Shown here piece by piece: positions 36,066 to 46,821 of a DNA stretch of 64,000 nt. A program made the position numbers and the translations under genes. The stretch lies in the NCBI GenBank assembly GCA_946807835.1, contig OX327712.1, positions 10,062,001 to 10,126,000 on the forward strand, written 5' to 3'. The notes beneath the pieces were generated by a model. It worked only from the letters and a program-made list of their open reading frames with translations. It had not been told where the DNA came from and searched no databases. Positions within the stretch are counted from its first letter, which is position 1. The number at the start of each line of letters is the position of its first letter. Origin of the DNA: Ailanthus altissimus. Taxonomy: Eukaryota > Streptophyta > Magnoliopsida > Sapindales > Simaroubaceae.

Positions 36066-36077
36066 GCTCTGATACCA
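36066..36077 (-). other. Primer-binding site of copia element 1
   Basis: Minus-strand TGGTATCAGAGC, the initiator-Met tRNA type, 3 bp (AAT) from the LTR end TATCA. Confidence 0.85.
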
Positions 36078-36080
36078 ATT

Positions 36081-39000
36081 TGATAGTGCACTATTTGCTA
36101 CGGGTGAATGTATGCATTTTAAACAATTTAATATGGCATGTCTCACATGCAATGTAGCGGAGATCTAAATATACATTAAAATAATCTCATTACACTAATG
36201 AGATTAATAGACTCACCCTTGAAACATGTTTTAAACAATTCTAGTTGGGAACGTGATGGGTTTCCTCTTCTCAGCAAAATTATTTATATAAAGCAACACT
36301 TGCTTCTTATAATTATTTATCGATCTTTCTATTATTTCTTTACTAATCTCACTTTCTATTCACCTTATTCTTGTTGCCACACCAAATGAATGAATTAAGG
36401 CACATAAATATAGCCTATATTGTCGCCACCATGCCAAATCAAAAAATGGCTAGTGTCTTTACCATTCAAGCATTAGGTGTTAATATGAAAGTTAAAACTG
36501 CATCTCATGATTGACTAAAATAAATGGTGGAAAGATGCTAGGTGTGCTGGCCAAATGGAAAGGAGCATTAATGGCAAAATGGTTTGTAAAAAAAGGCTAC
36601 CTCAATCTTTAATATTTACACATACATTGTTGGAATTTGCTTTTAATTCATTTTACAATGTAAATAGCTGATGAACACTTGAAATTACACATTTAATAAG
36701 AGTTTTATATGATTGTTTTGTATTACTAGTGTATTTAATTTTCTTAACTTAAGTATGTTTACAATATTGTACTTAATTATCTTATAACTGTTTTGTGGCA
36801 GGTTTGGTAAAATGGGCATAACTTTCTACCTAAAGATCCAATTGAGTTGATTCTTAATCCTGTACAGATCTGACTCAATGGGCTAACATATTGTATTTCA
36901 CAAAGCATAGGAAATTCGAGTGTTTAGAGGGTGAAAATTGGCCTAGAAAAAAATTAATCTGCAGTACATGCCCAGTTTGAACAGTTATCAGTATTTGGCC
37001 CATAACTATAGAAATACGTATCTAATACGTATGAGATCACTCAATTTGAAATGATAAGAGACTTATCTACAACTTTTATGTTTTGAGTGACAGCTAATTC
37101 GGATTACATCAATTTCAAATTGGATAATCAAGTGGGTGCCCAAGTGATAATGAATGCAAATTATTTTGCCACCATTCTTGACTTTCATCAACCAAGTGGT
37201 TCCCTCCAAATTTGTCTCGATTTATCCATGTTTTTCTATAAATAAGTGGCTTGTTTATGCCTAAAGAATGTAATTAGAAAGTTAGAATTTAGTTCAAAAT
37301 ACTTTTCCTTTGAATCTATTTCCTTGTACTATTATTTCTCTTGTTTATTATTAAGTCATGTTATTTCTTCTTCCATTTCTTTTCTTTTCATTTAGCTTTA
37401 TTATGTCCAAATAATTTTGTTTAAGCTAAGGTGAAAGGGTGAAACTCTTGGCAAGATAATAAGATATGCTTAATATTTATTCATGAATTTAATGCTTCAT
37501 TTTTAAGTTATGCAAATTTATATATGATGTATTTATTTTGTTTGTAGAATTAATACCCTTTCTTCTAAAGTGGTGATTCTTGATTTATTATTGACAAACT
37601 TAATACTTGGCACAATAAATTCTTGAAACCATTTACAAGATTTGGTTTATATAACCTTTCTTGTAAAGTAGGAGTCTTGATTTATTGTAGACAAATATAA
37701 ATATTGGCATAATAAATACTTGAACCCATTTATAAGATTTGGTGTATAATAATTGAAAGAAATAAATACTAATCAATATATAAATGATGATGAACTTTAA
37801 TTGCTATATTTTCCGGTTGGAACCTCCTTTGTGTGAGGATTCCAATTGAGTTATAGAAAAAAAAATTAAATATATTCTTACTTCTTATGCCAAGAGTGAA
37901 TCCCTATAACCTTAGCTTTTTATTTGAATTGGTTAATTGAAATAATATTTGCAAACATCTTATACTGTATTAATTATCTTTAAAGTGTTTATAATTTGTA
38001 ATTTTAATTCTACTTCCCTGTGAATCGACCCCGTTCTCATCGGGGTATTTATTACTTCGACAATCCTGCACTTGGGAATAACTTCTATATTCTGGACGTG
38101 TCAATAGCCAATGGAAATTAAATATTTGGTGACGGCAAATTGACAAAATGAATCTGAAAGCAAATAAGTGTCATTTCATTTCTTTAAAGAAATCAATTCA
38201 ATTTACCAAAAATAATGGCCGACTGCTTTATCCCTTTCCCCTTTTTTAATAAAACTTTATCTATCAATGCTCAAATTAGTGCCCATACAAATAATCGGCA
38301 TAATTTGAGGCATACACTAGGTAGATAAAAATGTCAAGCCTTATTTGACATAATTTTAATTTAACACTTAAACCTTAGATACTTCATGAGAGACCCTGAA
38401 ATAAATAAATATTTTTCGAAACCTTTTCGAATCGAACAATTCAATCTAGTGCGTTACCCACGTGCTCAACGTGTACACTTCATATAGTTAGATTCTCTAT
38501 GTTCACATCCATTTTGTCTCACAGAATATTTTCGTAAGTCCATAACTGATGCCCCACATACATACATCATGGATAATACAAAATGGTGTGTTAAACCATA
38601 TAAGTTGAGGTTAATCCACATTCGTACAATTCTCCTATCATTAATATCCTGAAAGAGCAGAGATATAGATCAACACCGTTAAATCCCCTATTGCTCAATT
38701 ATAAACTTATCTCTTTGATTCGTATTCCAATAAACAATATGCGCAAACTCATTTGAGATATTATTTATACCATAGGAAACCCTTTCCCAGATTAAATGCT
38801 TATGGTCATAAAACTTCTTGGAATATAACCTTAGAGCATCTAGATATTTAACTTACCTATATCTACACACACCAAACTCTATAAGCATCGAACTATACCT
38901 AGTAACACCCAACGGTCAAACCATAAAAGTTCTCTAACATATATAGAACATAAGTATGATGGATCACTCATAAGCCTACTGTGGTGCTCAGGTCAAGGGA

Positions 39001-39524
39001 CCACAAATACTACTCAACTCGAAAAGTCCCTCCACTGAAGAATTTATGGGATATATATTGGAGGTAATTATTGAGTTTATTCAGTATCTAGTTCTTACTA
39101 AATGCATGTATATCTATACGAACATCAACTAAGCTCATGGTCTGCTAAAATTAACCATCTGAACTATTCAGATATAGACATACATAGATCTATATAAATC
39201 TATTCCACATAATAAACCTTATATCAATGGAAATAGATCAGAACATATAATTTGATAACATACTTGTATAGTGACATTTCCTAGCAACTATTTATAATTA
39301 TGTCATTGTTAGTATAGTCTCAAGTCTTTATTCCATTTCAGACAAAGTTCTAACTCTTTAAACCTGATATAAACTCCTTCAGATCAGTATAATGTTTGAA
39401 ATGTTACAAGCATTTTACCTTATAAAAATAATTAGCGATTTAATAAAATATTTATTTATTGTATAAGTATGAGAATATAATATTCATACAAAATTGGGAT
39501 AACACATTAGCACAACTCCCAACA
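36081..39524 (-). mobile_element. 5' LTR of copia element 1 (contains SL5)
   Basis: The minus-strand start is TGTTGGGAGTTGTG (39524) and the end is TGCACTATCA (36081). Removing SL5 gives about 2.0 kb. It is closely similar to the 3' LTR at 27549-29475 over most of its length, with scattered indels, which supports the pairing. Confidence 0.75.
36669..38103 (+). mobile_element. Gypsy-type solo LTR SL5
   Basis: It starts TGATGAACACTTG and ends GGACGTGTCA; exact TSD atagc (36664-36668, 38104-38108). The unoccupied site is visible in the sister LTR at 28155-28165 (AAATAGCCAATAG). The signature box is intact: GATCGACCCCGTTCTCATCG, GGTATTTATTA, then CCTGCACTTGGG. Length is 1435 bp, very similar end to end to SL6. 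Confidence 0.9.
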
Positions 39525-39820
39525 GTATTTTCTCTATATGTCCCCCTTTAATTGGCTAGACTTCTAATCATTATCTTTATAATTTTTAATTATTATTTTT
39601 ACAAATCCCCTCATTGATTCAAAATTATCCAAAAATCTTTCATAAATCCTTCATCTCCCTATCACCTTCTCTCTTACATTGTGGTGACTATAGTTAAGTT
39701 CTTACATAGGACAAACTTAACTGAGGGAAGTAGTTAGTCAATATATCTGCATGATTTTCAGACAATAAGCTTTTTGTTAGACTAATCTGGCTACTTTATA
39801 TAATCTCTAATGAGTTGAAG

Positions 39821-41300
39821 CTACATATCAATGTATTTTGACTTCTCATGAAATACTTGGTGCTTGCTTACATGTATGGCACTTTGGCTATCACAATATA
39901 CACCAATGTTTATATCTTCAATAGCCATCATCTTTGCGTAGATTCCTATGAACCATGCGGTCTCCTTAATAGCTTTACCTGCAACTATATTCTCTACCTC
40001 TGTGGTCAATAATACCATTACGCGTTGTAGAACTGACCTCCAGCACACACTATATCTAAACACTATGAATACATTCCCAGTTAATGACCTTTTCTTGTCA
40101 AGGTCACCTGTATAATTTGAGTTGACGTACTTTTTTTCCATTTCATCATCTCTCTCAACCCTTTTATACATTAAATCTTGATGTTCCCTTCAAATATCTC
40201 AATATCTATTAAACTACAAGCCAATGTTCTTTTCTAAAAAATTTCATGTACCTACTCACAATGCTCATGCTTGAGCTATGTTTGACCTTGTGCAAACTAT
40301 TGCATACATGATACTCCAAACAGTTCTGGCATATGGTACTTTACTCATTAATAGTTTCTCTTCTTCGATTTCTATCGACTATGCTATTGAAAGTTTAAAA
40401 TGCATGGCCAAATTAGTAGTGACAACTTTAGTATTGGACATACCAAATCTCTCTAGTATCTTGAGTATATATCTCTACTGGGATATAAAAATGACATATA
40501 ATATTTCTCTCATGATATCTATACCTAATATTCTCTTGGTTACTCCTAAATATTTCATCTTAAACTCACCACTTAACTGCTTTTTTAACTTTCATATTTT
40601 TTCTTTATCTTTACATGTGATTAACATATCATCCGCATACATAAATAAATACATATGCCACATACTACTTAAAGTTTTAAAGTACACACACCTATTATAC
40701 TTGCTCCTATTGAACCCATAAGTTATCATAAAGTCATCAAATATCTTATACTACTCCCTTGGAGATTGCTTTAACCTATACAATGCCTTTTTTAATAAAC
40801 AAACAAGATCCTCCATGTTGGGTACTTCAAATCCCTATGGTTGTGACATGTATATCTTCTCCTTTAGCTCTAAATGTAGAAAAGTGAATATCTATTTGCT
40901 TTTAATGTAAATTTAGGTTTACACACATAGCTAACAAAATTCTAATTAATGTGTGCTTGATTATAGGTTAGAATGTTTTATGAAAACTAACCCTTTCACG
41001 ATAAATGAAACCTTGTGCCACTAATCTAGCCTTAAATCTTATAAGCTCTACCTCCATATTCCCTCCTTAATCTTGTAGGTCTCTTCATCAATTCCTAAGT
41101 ATTATTTTTTAAAAGAGAACTAATCTTATCATCTATGGTCTGCAGCTACTTCTTAATATTTTCACTTTTCATAGCCTCTTTATATATCTTGAGCTTATCA
41201 TACTCAATAATGAAAGTAAAATTAAAAGCATGAGCAATTAAAATTGCTTGAACATAGCTTATTGAGTTACATCATTCTCTTTGGCCTATCTCTGGCAAAT
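39821..41300 (-). pseudogene. Copia element 2 reverse transcriptase and RNase H remnant
   Basis: The minus-strand open stretch 40171-39821 is RNase H-like: NSNYTGDLDKKRSLTG, TTEVENIVAGKAIKE and YCDSQSAIHVSKHQVFHEKS are the usual boxes. Upstream (40278-40720) boxes such as RYILKILERFGM, HFKLS and GSLMYA-like VWSIMYAIVCTRS mark the connection to reverse transcriptase, whose FIYVCGYVDDML-like centre is at about 40640 with shifts. The remainder to 41300 is heavily decayed. Confidence 0.75.
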
Positions 41301-41586
41301 TGTACTCTTTGAGTTCTATCTCTAGAGTCATAGTTTATTTTTGGGTGGACTTAGAGAAACTAACCAGTGTTTTTTGTACATATTCAAGGAATGATTGGCA
41401 AAAGTGTTGATCTAGGGGCATCTTAGATCTATTCTCAAACTCCACTTCAACCTCAACTATTTTTAGTGCTGAAACTCTCTTAGAAATAAGATTTTTCTTC
41501 ACTTTTTCTTGTTTGATTTTTAGCATTGTTGTCTCATTGAACATCACATCTCTACTAATGATACTTCTTAATGACTTCAACTCCTT

Positions 41587-42400
41587 TTATCCTTTCACAA
41601 TTTCTGTATACCCTTTGAATATCCTTTTTAAGGTTTTAGGTTTCAACTTTCCTTGATTCTCTTGCACTAGTGCTAGGCAACCAAAACTCTTTAAGTGATC
41701 ATACTTTGGAGAGCTTCCTGACCACTTCTTTTCTGGCATCTTGAAGTCTATCACTGAGAAGAGACTTCTATTAATCAAGTAAGCTATTGTGACTACAGTC
41801 TCCCCCCTAAAATGCCTTAGACATTCCAACGTTGGTCAACATGTATCTCACTCTCTCAAGTAAGGTCTTATTCATTCTTTATGTCAAACCATTACGTTGT
41901 GGTGTTGATCTTATAGTTTTGTGCCTTACGATCCTATGCTTGGCACAAAAGCTATCAAACTCCTTGTTACAATACTCGAGACCATTGTCCGTCTTTAGTC
42001 TCTAATCTTCTTGCTAGTTTGATTTTTAATAAGAGCTTTCCATCTTTAAAGGTCTTAAACACTTTCTCTTTACTCTTGAATATATACAGCCACAATTTTC
42101 TTATATGATCATATATGAACATTAAAAAGTATCTCGCTCTACCATGTGTGATTGTTTGTGCTGGCCCCCAAAAATCCAAATGTATATAATCAAAGGTTCT
42201 TTTAGTTTTATACTCTGTAGTATTAAACCTAACTCTATGTGTTTTGTGAAGCACACAATACTCACAAAACTCTAATGGCTGAAACTTATCCTCACCAAAT
42301 GCTCATTGATCATATAACTCTTTTAAGTTCCTTTCAACTAGGTGAGTTAACCTTAAATGTCACAGTTTAGTTTGCATAATCTCATCAACTACAAAGACTA
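41587..42400 (-). pseudogene. Copia element 2 integrase remnant
   Basis: Minus-strand reading from 42400 gives a GAG-pre-integrase tail (LWHLRLTHLVERNLKEL-like), CEYCVLHKTHRVRF (about 42260), HLDFWGPAQT (about 42180), FMFIYDH and KDGQWSRVL-YCNKEFD (about 41990), TPQRNGL (about 41900), RMNKTLLERVRYML (about 41850) and the C-terminal LKSFGCLA with VYRNCERIKG (about 41690-41590). One frame is open at 42254-41967 and another at 41829-41587, with stops and shifts between, so it is not functional. Confidence 0.8.
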
Positions 42401-42451
42401 ATGCAAAGCTATTCACTACCTCTCCATATAGAATATATACACCATTATGTC

Positions 42452-42979
42452 TATCACCTTTAATAACTACCATGAAACCCTTTAACATTTTAAGAATCTC
42501 ATTCTTAGCTCTGATTAAACACCCATTTTGGTCTACATTCCTAAGAAAATCAAGTTTCTCTTGAGATTAGAAATATACCTAACTTTTAGTAACTCTCTCA
42601 CTTTCTCATTATATAACTTAAGCCTAATACTGCTCATCCTCAACACTTGACAAGTCACACCATTCCCCATTAATACTTTTTGTCCATTAATAGGAAAAAA
42701 AATTAACAAATAACTATCACCTTTCGTAACTACCATGGAACTCTTTAACATTTTAAGAATCTCATTTTTAGCTCTAATTAAACACTCATTTTGGTCTAAC
42801 ATTCATAGGGAAATCAAGTTCCTCTTGAGGTTAGAAACATACTTAACTTCTAGTAACTCTCTCACTTTCTCATTATATAACTTAAGCCTAATACTACTAA
42901 TCCCCAACACTTAACAAGTTACGTCATTCCCCATTAATACTTTTTGTTCATTAATAGGAAAAAATTTAGCAAATAAAGA
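42452..42979 (-). repeat. Tandem duplication (about 263 bp) inside copia element 2
   Basis: Unit 1 (42452-42714) and unit 2 (42715-42979) both start TATCACCTTT on the plus strand and stay closely similar to their ends. Each encodes, on the minus strand, FFPINGQKVLMGN- and VRELLKVRYISNLKRNL-like segments of the protease-to-pre-integrase region, so this stretch is present twice. Confidence 0.8.
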
Positions 42980-42999
42980 CTTATTTGGACATATATTAA

Positions 43000-43880
43000 A
43001 TGTACAACCAAAATCTAGTATCTACTCACCAAAACCTTTCCAAAAAGAAGCAGCTAAGGTCTCTACGCTATCATAGCTATTCTCACAAGCTATTGTAGCA
43101 TCTCCTTCATTCTTCTTATCCTTTCTCTTTAATTTCTTCTCTAGATAATCTTTTTTAAAGTGTCATTCTTTCTTGCAGCAATAGCACTTTCAAGGTTTAC
43201 CTCTCAACTTTGATCTTGAGCCCTTATTAGGCTTTCCTTCTCTTTATTCAGACTTTCTTCTTGTAGTTAGTCTTTCTGTATTGTTAGTCTCTACTTTCTT
43301 CCCCAATTGTTTAAAGTTTAATGATGATTTCACATCCATCATAGTCAAACTCTCTTTGCTATAGAACAACGTATCAACAAAGTACTCATAACTTTAGGGT
43401 AGTGAACTTAATATGATGATCTCCTTGTCCTCATCCTCCATCTTTAAATCGATGATGATATTGTTAAAAGCATCTATATGGTCTTTAATTGGTGTCCCCT
43501 CTGACATGGACAACTGATAAAATTTTTTCTTTATGTATAGACGATTTACTAATGATTTCGTAATATATAATGATCGTTAAGCTTTTTTCAAAGACCATAA
43601 TTGTCTTCTCTCCAGCAACTTTCCTTAACACCTCATTACTCAATGATAGAACAATTATTCTATGAGCCTTCTTTTGAATAGTATCTCTATCTATCTCAGA
43701 TTTGGACATCTTAAGTTTTTTCTCATCGTTGGATGAAGCTGCAGTCTCCGTAAGGGCTGAATTTAACCCTAAATGCACCAACAAAGCCATAAGTTTAACC
43801 TTCCACAAATTAAAGTTATTTTCACCGTTGAATTTTTTTACTTCATACTTATGTGTGGCTATGATTGCTAAACCTTACTC
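43000..43880 (-). pseudogene. Copia element 2 gag remnant
   Basis: The minus-strand N-terminal open stretch 43808-43485 begins MWKVKLMALLVHLGL and contains KAHRIIVLSLSNEVLRKVAGE, matching the start of plant copia gag. Downstream are SYEYFVDTLFY (about 43390), a basic stretch, the zinc knuckle CYCCKKEWHFKKDY (about 43180) and a protease-like WILDFGCTFNICPN (about 43020). The cysteine-histidine knuckle keeps its pattern only approximately. It is broken by stops. Confidence 0.75.
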
Positions 43881-43917
43881 TAAGACCGATTTATTGACAG
43901 AAATGCTTTACCAAGTA

Positions 43918-44573
43918 TGAAATCACAAGAACAATAAAAGCATAAAGTGATTTAAGAAAGCATGAAAAAAGAAAACTGACAAAAAGATTTACGCAGTTCG
44001 ATAATTATCTACGTCTATGGCAGATTAAGATCCATACTTCTTTTATAGAATCAATGAAAACTCACAAAGAGCATTCTTACAATAATCACAAAACTCTCTC
44101 TCTCTCTCTCTCTCTAAATATATATATATATATAGGAATTACAATATATATATATATATATTACAATTGATTTCTCAATTGTCTAATTATGATGATGATT
44201 ATTCAAGCCAAAATAAGGCCTTTATATAACGCCTACATACGTGCTAAGTTAACCTTGATACGAGTCGGAACAAGATAAAGTTTTAAAACAATTTAAGAGT
44301 CCTTTTAAAATCGAAACAGGTCATGCTAATGTTGTAGCATTCAGCTCTTGAATGCTACAATGTTGCAACTACAAAACTATCAATGGGACGTTATCTCTAG
44401 ACGCTATAGTGTTCTAATTTTTAGAATTACATTGCAGCGTTTGACATATTAAAATTCATGCTGCAACATGCGACACTTATCATTGTGGCATTCTCTACAT
44501 TTTCTTCACATGTCTCCTTCTTATTGGCTTGACTCTATATTATTATGTTCATGATTTTTAATTATTATTTTCA
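43918..44573 (-). mobile_element. 5' LTR of copia element 2
   Basis: Plus-strand ends are TGAAATCACAAG and TTATTTTCA; right flank taaat. The interior has a (CT)n tract (44093-44115) followed by (TA)n tracts (about 44117-44160) and a patch of GTTGTAGC / GCTGCAAC words (44320-44510). The adjacent minus-strand TTGGTAAAGCA (43904-43914) may be a decayed PBS. Confidence 0.65.
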
Positions 44574-45479
44574 TAAATTTTAAAATAATTTAAAAAATTG
44601 AAGAGTGAGAAGGATGGTGTATTAAAAGGGAGAGAATGAAGCAAAAAAAACAGGTCATCTAAATATTATACATTAGAAGTAATTTAAATGGATTATCGTC
44701 GAAACTCGTAAGTATTGCTAATCTCCCTTTTTTTTTATTTGACTTTTATCAAAAATTAAATCCTTATTTTAAAGTAAGAAGGTGACATTATACTATTCGA
44801 TTAAAGAAATTTGTTTTTTTCAAATTGATAACGTTAAATATTTGTTTATATAACTTTGTTCCACGAGTCCTTAGATCAACTAAAGGAAAACTAAAATCTT
44901 TTACTACTATATATTAATATCAAGTTGGAACTTCATTTTATCTTAGAAAGAGTAATCAATCAACATGACTAGTTCATCAGAAAACTAGGGGTGGCTCGCA
45001 TACATAGCCATCTCCTGTCATCATCAGACGACGCGTGGCACATCCCACATATGGATCAAACCTCGTCTTTCTCCTGAACCAACAGGATAATAACATCGGA
45101 GTTCCTGATTTTTGTAATATTTCTTTAATGAGGATATAGTTTATTCTTTAATATCAAATAAGTCTCTACTCAGATTTTAATGACTGAAACATCCTTTATT
45201 ATAGTCACATCCTTTTATTTTATGTTCATAACTGGTTGGTTAAAATTCAATATAATAAAAGTAATTTGGTCGCTTTAATAAGGAAGGAACAGTACAAATG
45301 AGAAATCTATATACACATTTGAGAAAAGTTAAAAACAATGGGAACCAGATGTTATTATCTCATGTACCATAAAGTCAGGATCTCGCCCCTTATACAGAAA
45401 GTCTATTTATCTCCTGTCTTTGCATTCACCAATCCTCAGTAGATCTTCTTCCACTTCATTAACGATCAAGAATTAAATC
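44574..45479 (+). promoter_or_regulatory. Upstream region of the pyrophosphatase gene
   Basis: About 0.9 kb of DNA between the copia 2 LTR and the start codon. No TATA box is convincing; TTATACAG (45400) and CTATTTAT (45412) are candidates. ACGCGTGGC (45031-45039) resembles ABRE/CE3-type coupling elements, which is only an inference. A pyrimidine-rich stretch precedes the ATG. Confidence 0.4.
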
Positions 45480-46133
45480 ATGAGTGGCGAAGCCAATGAA
45501 CCTGAAGCTCCATCCCCACCTCCATCTGACCGTCCAGCTCCAAAACTCAACGAAAGAATCCTCTCATCTTTGTCAAGAAGATCAGTTGCAGCACATCCAT
45601 GGCACGATCTTGAAATAGGACCTGGAGCCCCGCAAATTTTTAACGTTGTTGTCGAAATAACAAAGGGAAGTAAGGTCAAATACGAACTCGACAAAAAAAC
45701 AGGGCTCATAAAAGTTGATCGAGTCTTGTATTCGTCGGTGGTTTATCCTCATAACTACGGCTTCATCCCTCGCACTCTATGTGAAGACAACGACCCGCTC
45801 GACGTGCTTGTTCTGATGCAAGAGCCTGTTCTTCCGGGGGTTTTCTTGAGAGCCAGGGCCATTGGATTGATGCCCATGATTGATCAGGGAGAGAAAGATG
45901 ATAAGATCATTGCAGTTTGTGCTGATGATCCTGAATTTAAGCATTGCGTTGATATCAAATCGCTTCCGCCTCATCGCCTTATGGAGATCCGTCGTTTCTT
46001 TGAAGATTACAAGAAAAATGAGAACAAGGAAGTTGCAGTGAACGACTTTTTACCTACTAATACTGCTCTTGAAGCCATTCAGCACTCCATGGATCTTTAT
46101 GCTGAGTACATCCTCCACACCCTCAGGCGGTAG
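45480..46133 (+). CDS. Soluble inorganic pyrophosphatase, family I
   Basis: A complete 217-residue protein that hydrolyses pyrophosphate to two phosphates with Mg2+, helping drive biosynthetic reactions; plant members of this length act in cytosol and nucleus. Visible catalytic features: [14 protein letters not shown] (59-72, with E59, K67 and E69), R81, YPHNYGFIP (89-97), the signature DNDPLDV (103-109, with metal-binding D103, D105 and D108), [10 protein letters not shown] (133-142, with D135, D140 and K142) and [11 protein letters not shown] (171-181). All the residues I expect from the E. coli enzyme are present. The Pro/Ser-rich N-terminus (1-25) has no transit-peptide look. The frame is uninterrupted from ATG to stop, so it is a single-exon gene. 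The start fits the usual plant start MSGE. It is the best-preserved coding sequence in the window and GC-richer than its surroundings. Confidence 0.95.
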   Translation: MSGEANEPEAPSPPPSDRPAPKLNERILSSLSRRSVAAHPWHDLEIGPGAPQIFNVVVEITKGSKVKYELDKKTGLIKVDRVLYSSVVYPHNYGFIPRTLCEDNDPLDVLVLMQEPVLPGVFLRARAIGLMPMIDQGEKDDKIIAVCADDPEFKHCVDIKSLPPHRLMEIRRFFEDYKKNENKEVAVNDFLPTNTALEAIQHSMDLYAEYILHTLRR

Positions 46134-46337
46134 ATGGTTTTTATAACAACGGGCTTTATATTATTTCTTGGATCTTTTTTTTTTCTTTTCAATTTTTTTT
46201 TTTAATGATGGATGAAATCCATCAGTTGGAATAAGCTGTTTTATAATCGAGCTCATTGAATTGATTTAACTGTGTTTTAGAAAGATGATACATATGAGCT
46301 CGAATATTTTTTAATTGTTTGTAATTTTGAAGCTTTC

Positions 46338-46343
46338 AATAAA
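46338..46343 (+). terminator. Candidate polyadenylation signal of the pyrophosphatase gene
   Basis: AATAAA about 205 bp after the stop codon, preceded by T-rich DNA and followed by a (TA)n tract (46344-46370). A near copy of the flanking sequence (TTTTGAAGCTTTCAATA) repeats on the other side of that tract. Confidence 0.5.
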
Positions 46344-46499
46344 TATATATGTATATATATATATATATACATCATTTTGAAGCTTTCAATATATTTACAA
46401 GGGCAGATCTATGGTATCATATTCTTTACTTAACATTTTGCATAATTTTTAAACTATTAGATTAATATATATTTAATGTGCAATTAGACATATATAATT

Positions 46500-46800
46500 A
46501 CATACGTATGAAATTTAATTTGAACCATTAAATATATATTGATTTAATAATTTAAAATTTGTGTAATATATCATATCAATAATATATTGTCGTATTTTTT
46601 AGTCAAGATCCAGAGCATTTCATTTTTTAATATAAATTTATAACACTTAAATCATCACTTATTTAATGGTCATGATTTAAATTGATACGAAATTTTTATT
46701 TTTTAAAAAACACATTTAATAATTAGTGGATCCAATCATAATAATAAAATATTATTTTTTTTCTCTCATCTTAATTCTCCTAACCCTATTCTCTTTTTTC
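46500..46800 (+). mobile_element. MITE-like repeat, copy A
   Basis: 46620-46790 matches 48826-49010 in reverse complement: both contain a TTTTCTCTC/GAGAGAAAA block, a TAATATTTTATAATTAT-like block, GGATCCACTAAT / GGATTCACTAAT, and an AAATAAGTGATGAT-like block. No coding content and no clear terminal duplication. The outer limits are approximate. Confidence 0.5.
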
Positions 46801-46821
46801 TTTCATACTTACTCTCATATT

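Larger units (their letters stand above)
27549..39524 (-). mobile_element. Copia element 1, about 12 kb with nested insertions
   Basis: On the plus strand it runs TGATAGTGCG...CTCCCAACA; left flank gcatt (27544-27548) and right flank gtatt (39525-39529) form a 5-bp TSD with one change. In minus orientation: 5' LTR 36081-39524, PBS 36066-36077, leader to about 35430, gag C-terminus 35096-35430, integrase and reverse transcriptase 33400-31406, then the 3' LTR 29475-27549. It carries a gypsy solo LTR in the interior (33541-35095), another in the 5' LTR (36669-38103), and an inverted LTR copy that removes RNase H (29476-31405). It lies within the 3' LTR of copia element 2: the flanks rejoin to match 44450-44570. 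Confidence 0.75.
39525..44573 (-). mobile_element. Copia element 2, degenerate
   Basis: Minus-oriented copia retrotransposon: 5' LTR 43918-44573, a weak PBS (43904-43914), gag about 43880-43000, protease and pre-integrase region with a tandem duplication (42979-42452), integrase about 42400-41587, reverse transcriptase about 41300-40278, RNase H about 40171-39821, a purine tract (GAGGGGATT, minus, about 39603-39613) and the inner end of the 3' LTR (39525-39602). The outer part of the 3' LTR is at 27485-27548, displaced by copia element 1. Right flank is taaat; the left TSD is lost. Confidence 0.7.

Noticed and set aside
40278..40721. 147-codon plus-strand open frame
   Set aside because: It is antisense to the copia 2 reverse transcriptase/RNase H region, which has recognisable boxes on the minus strand.
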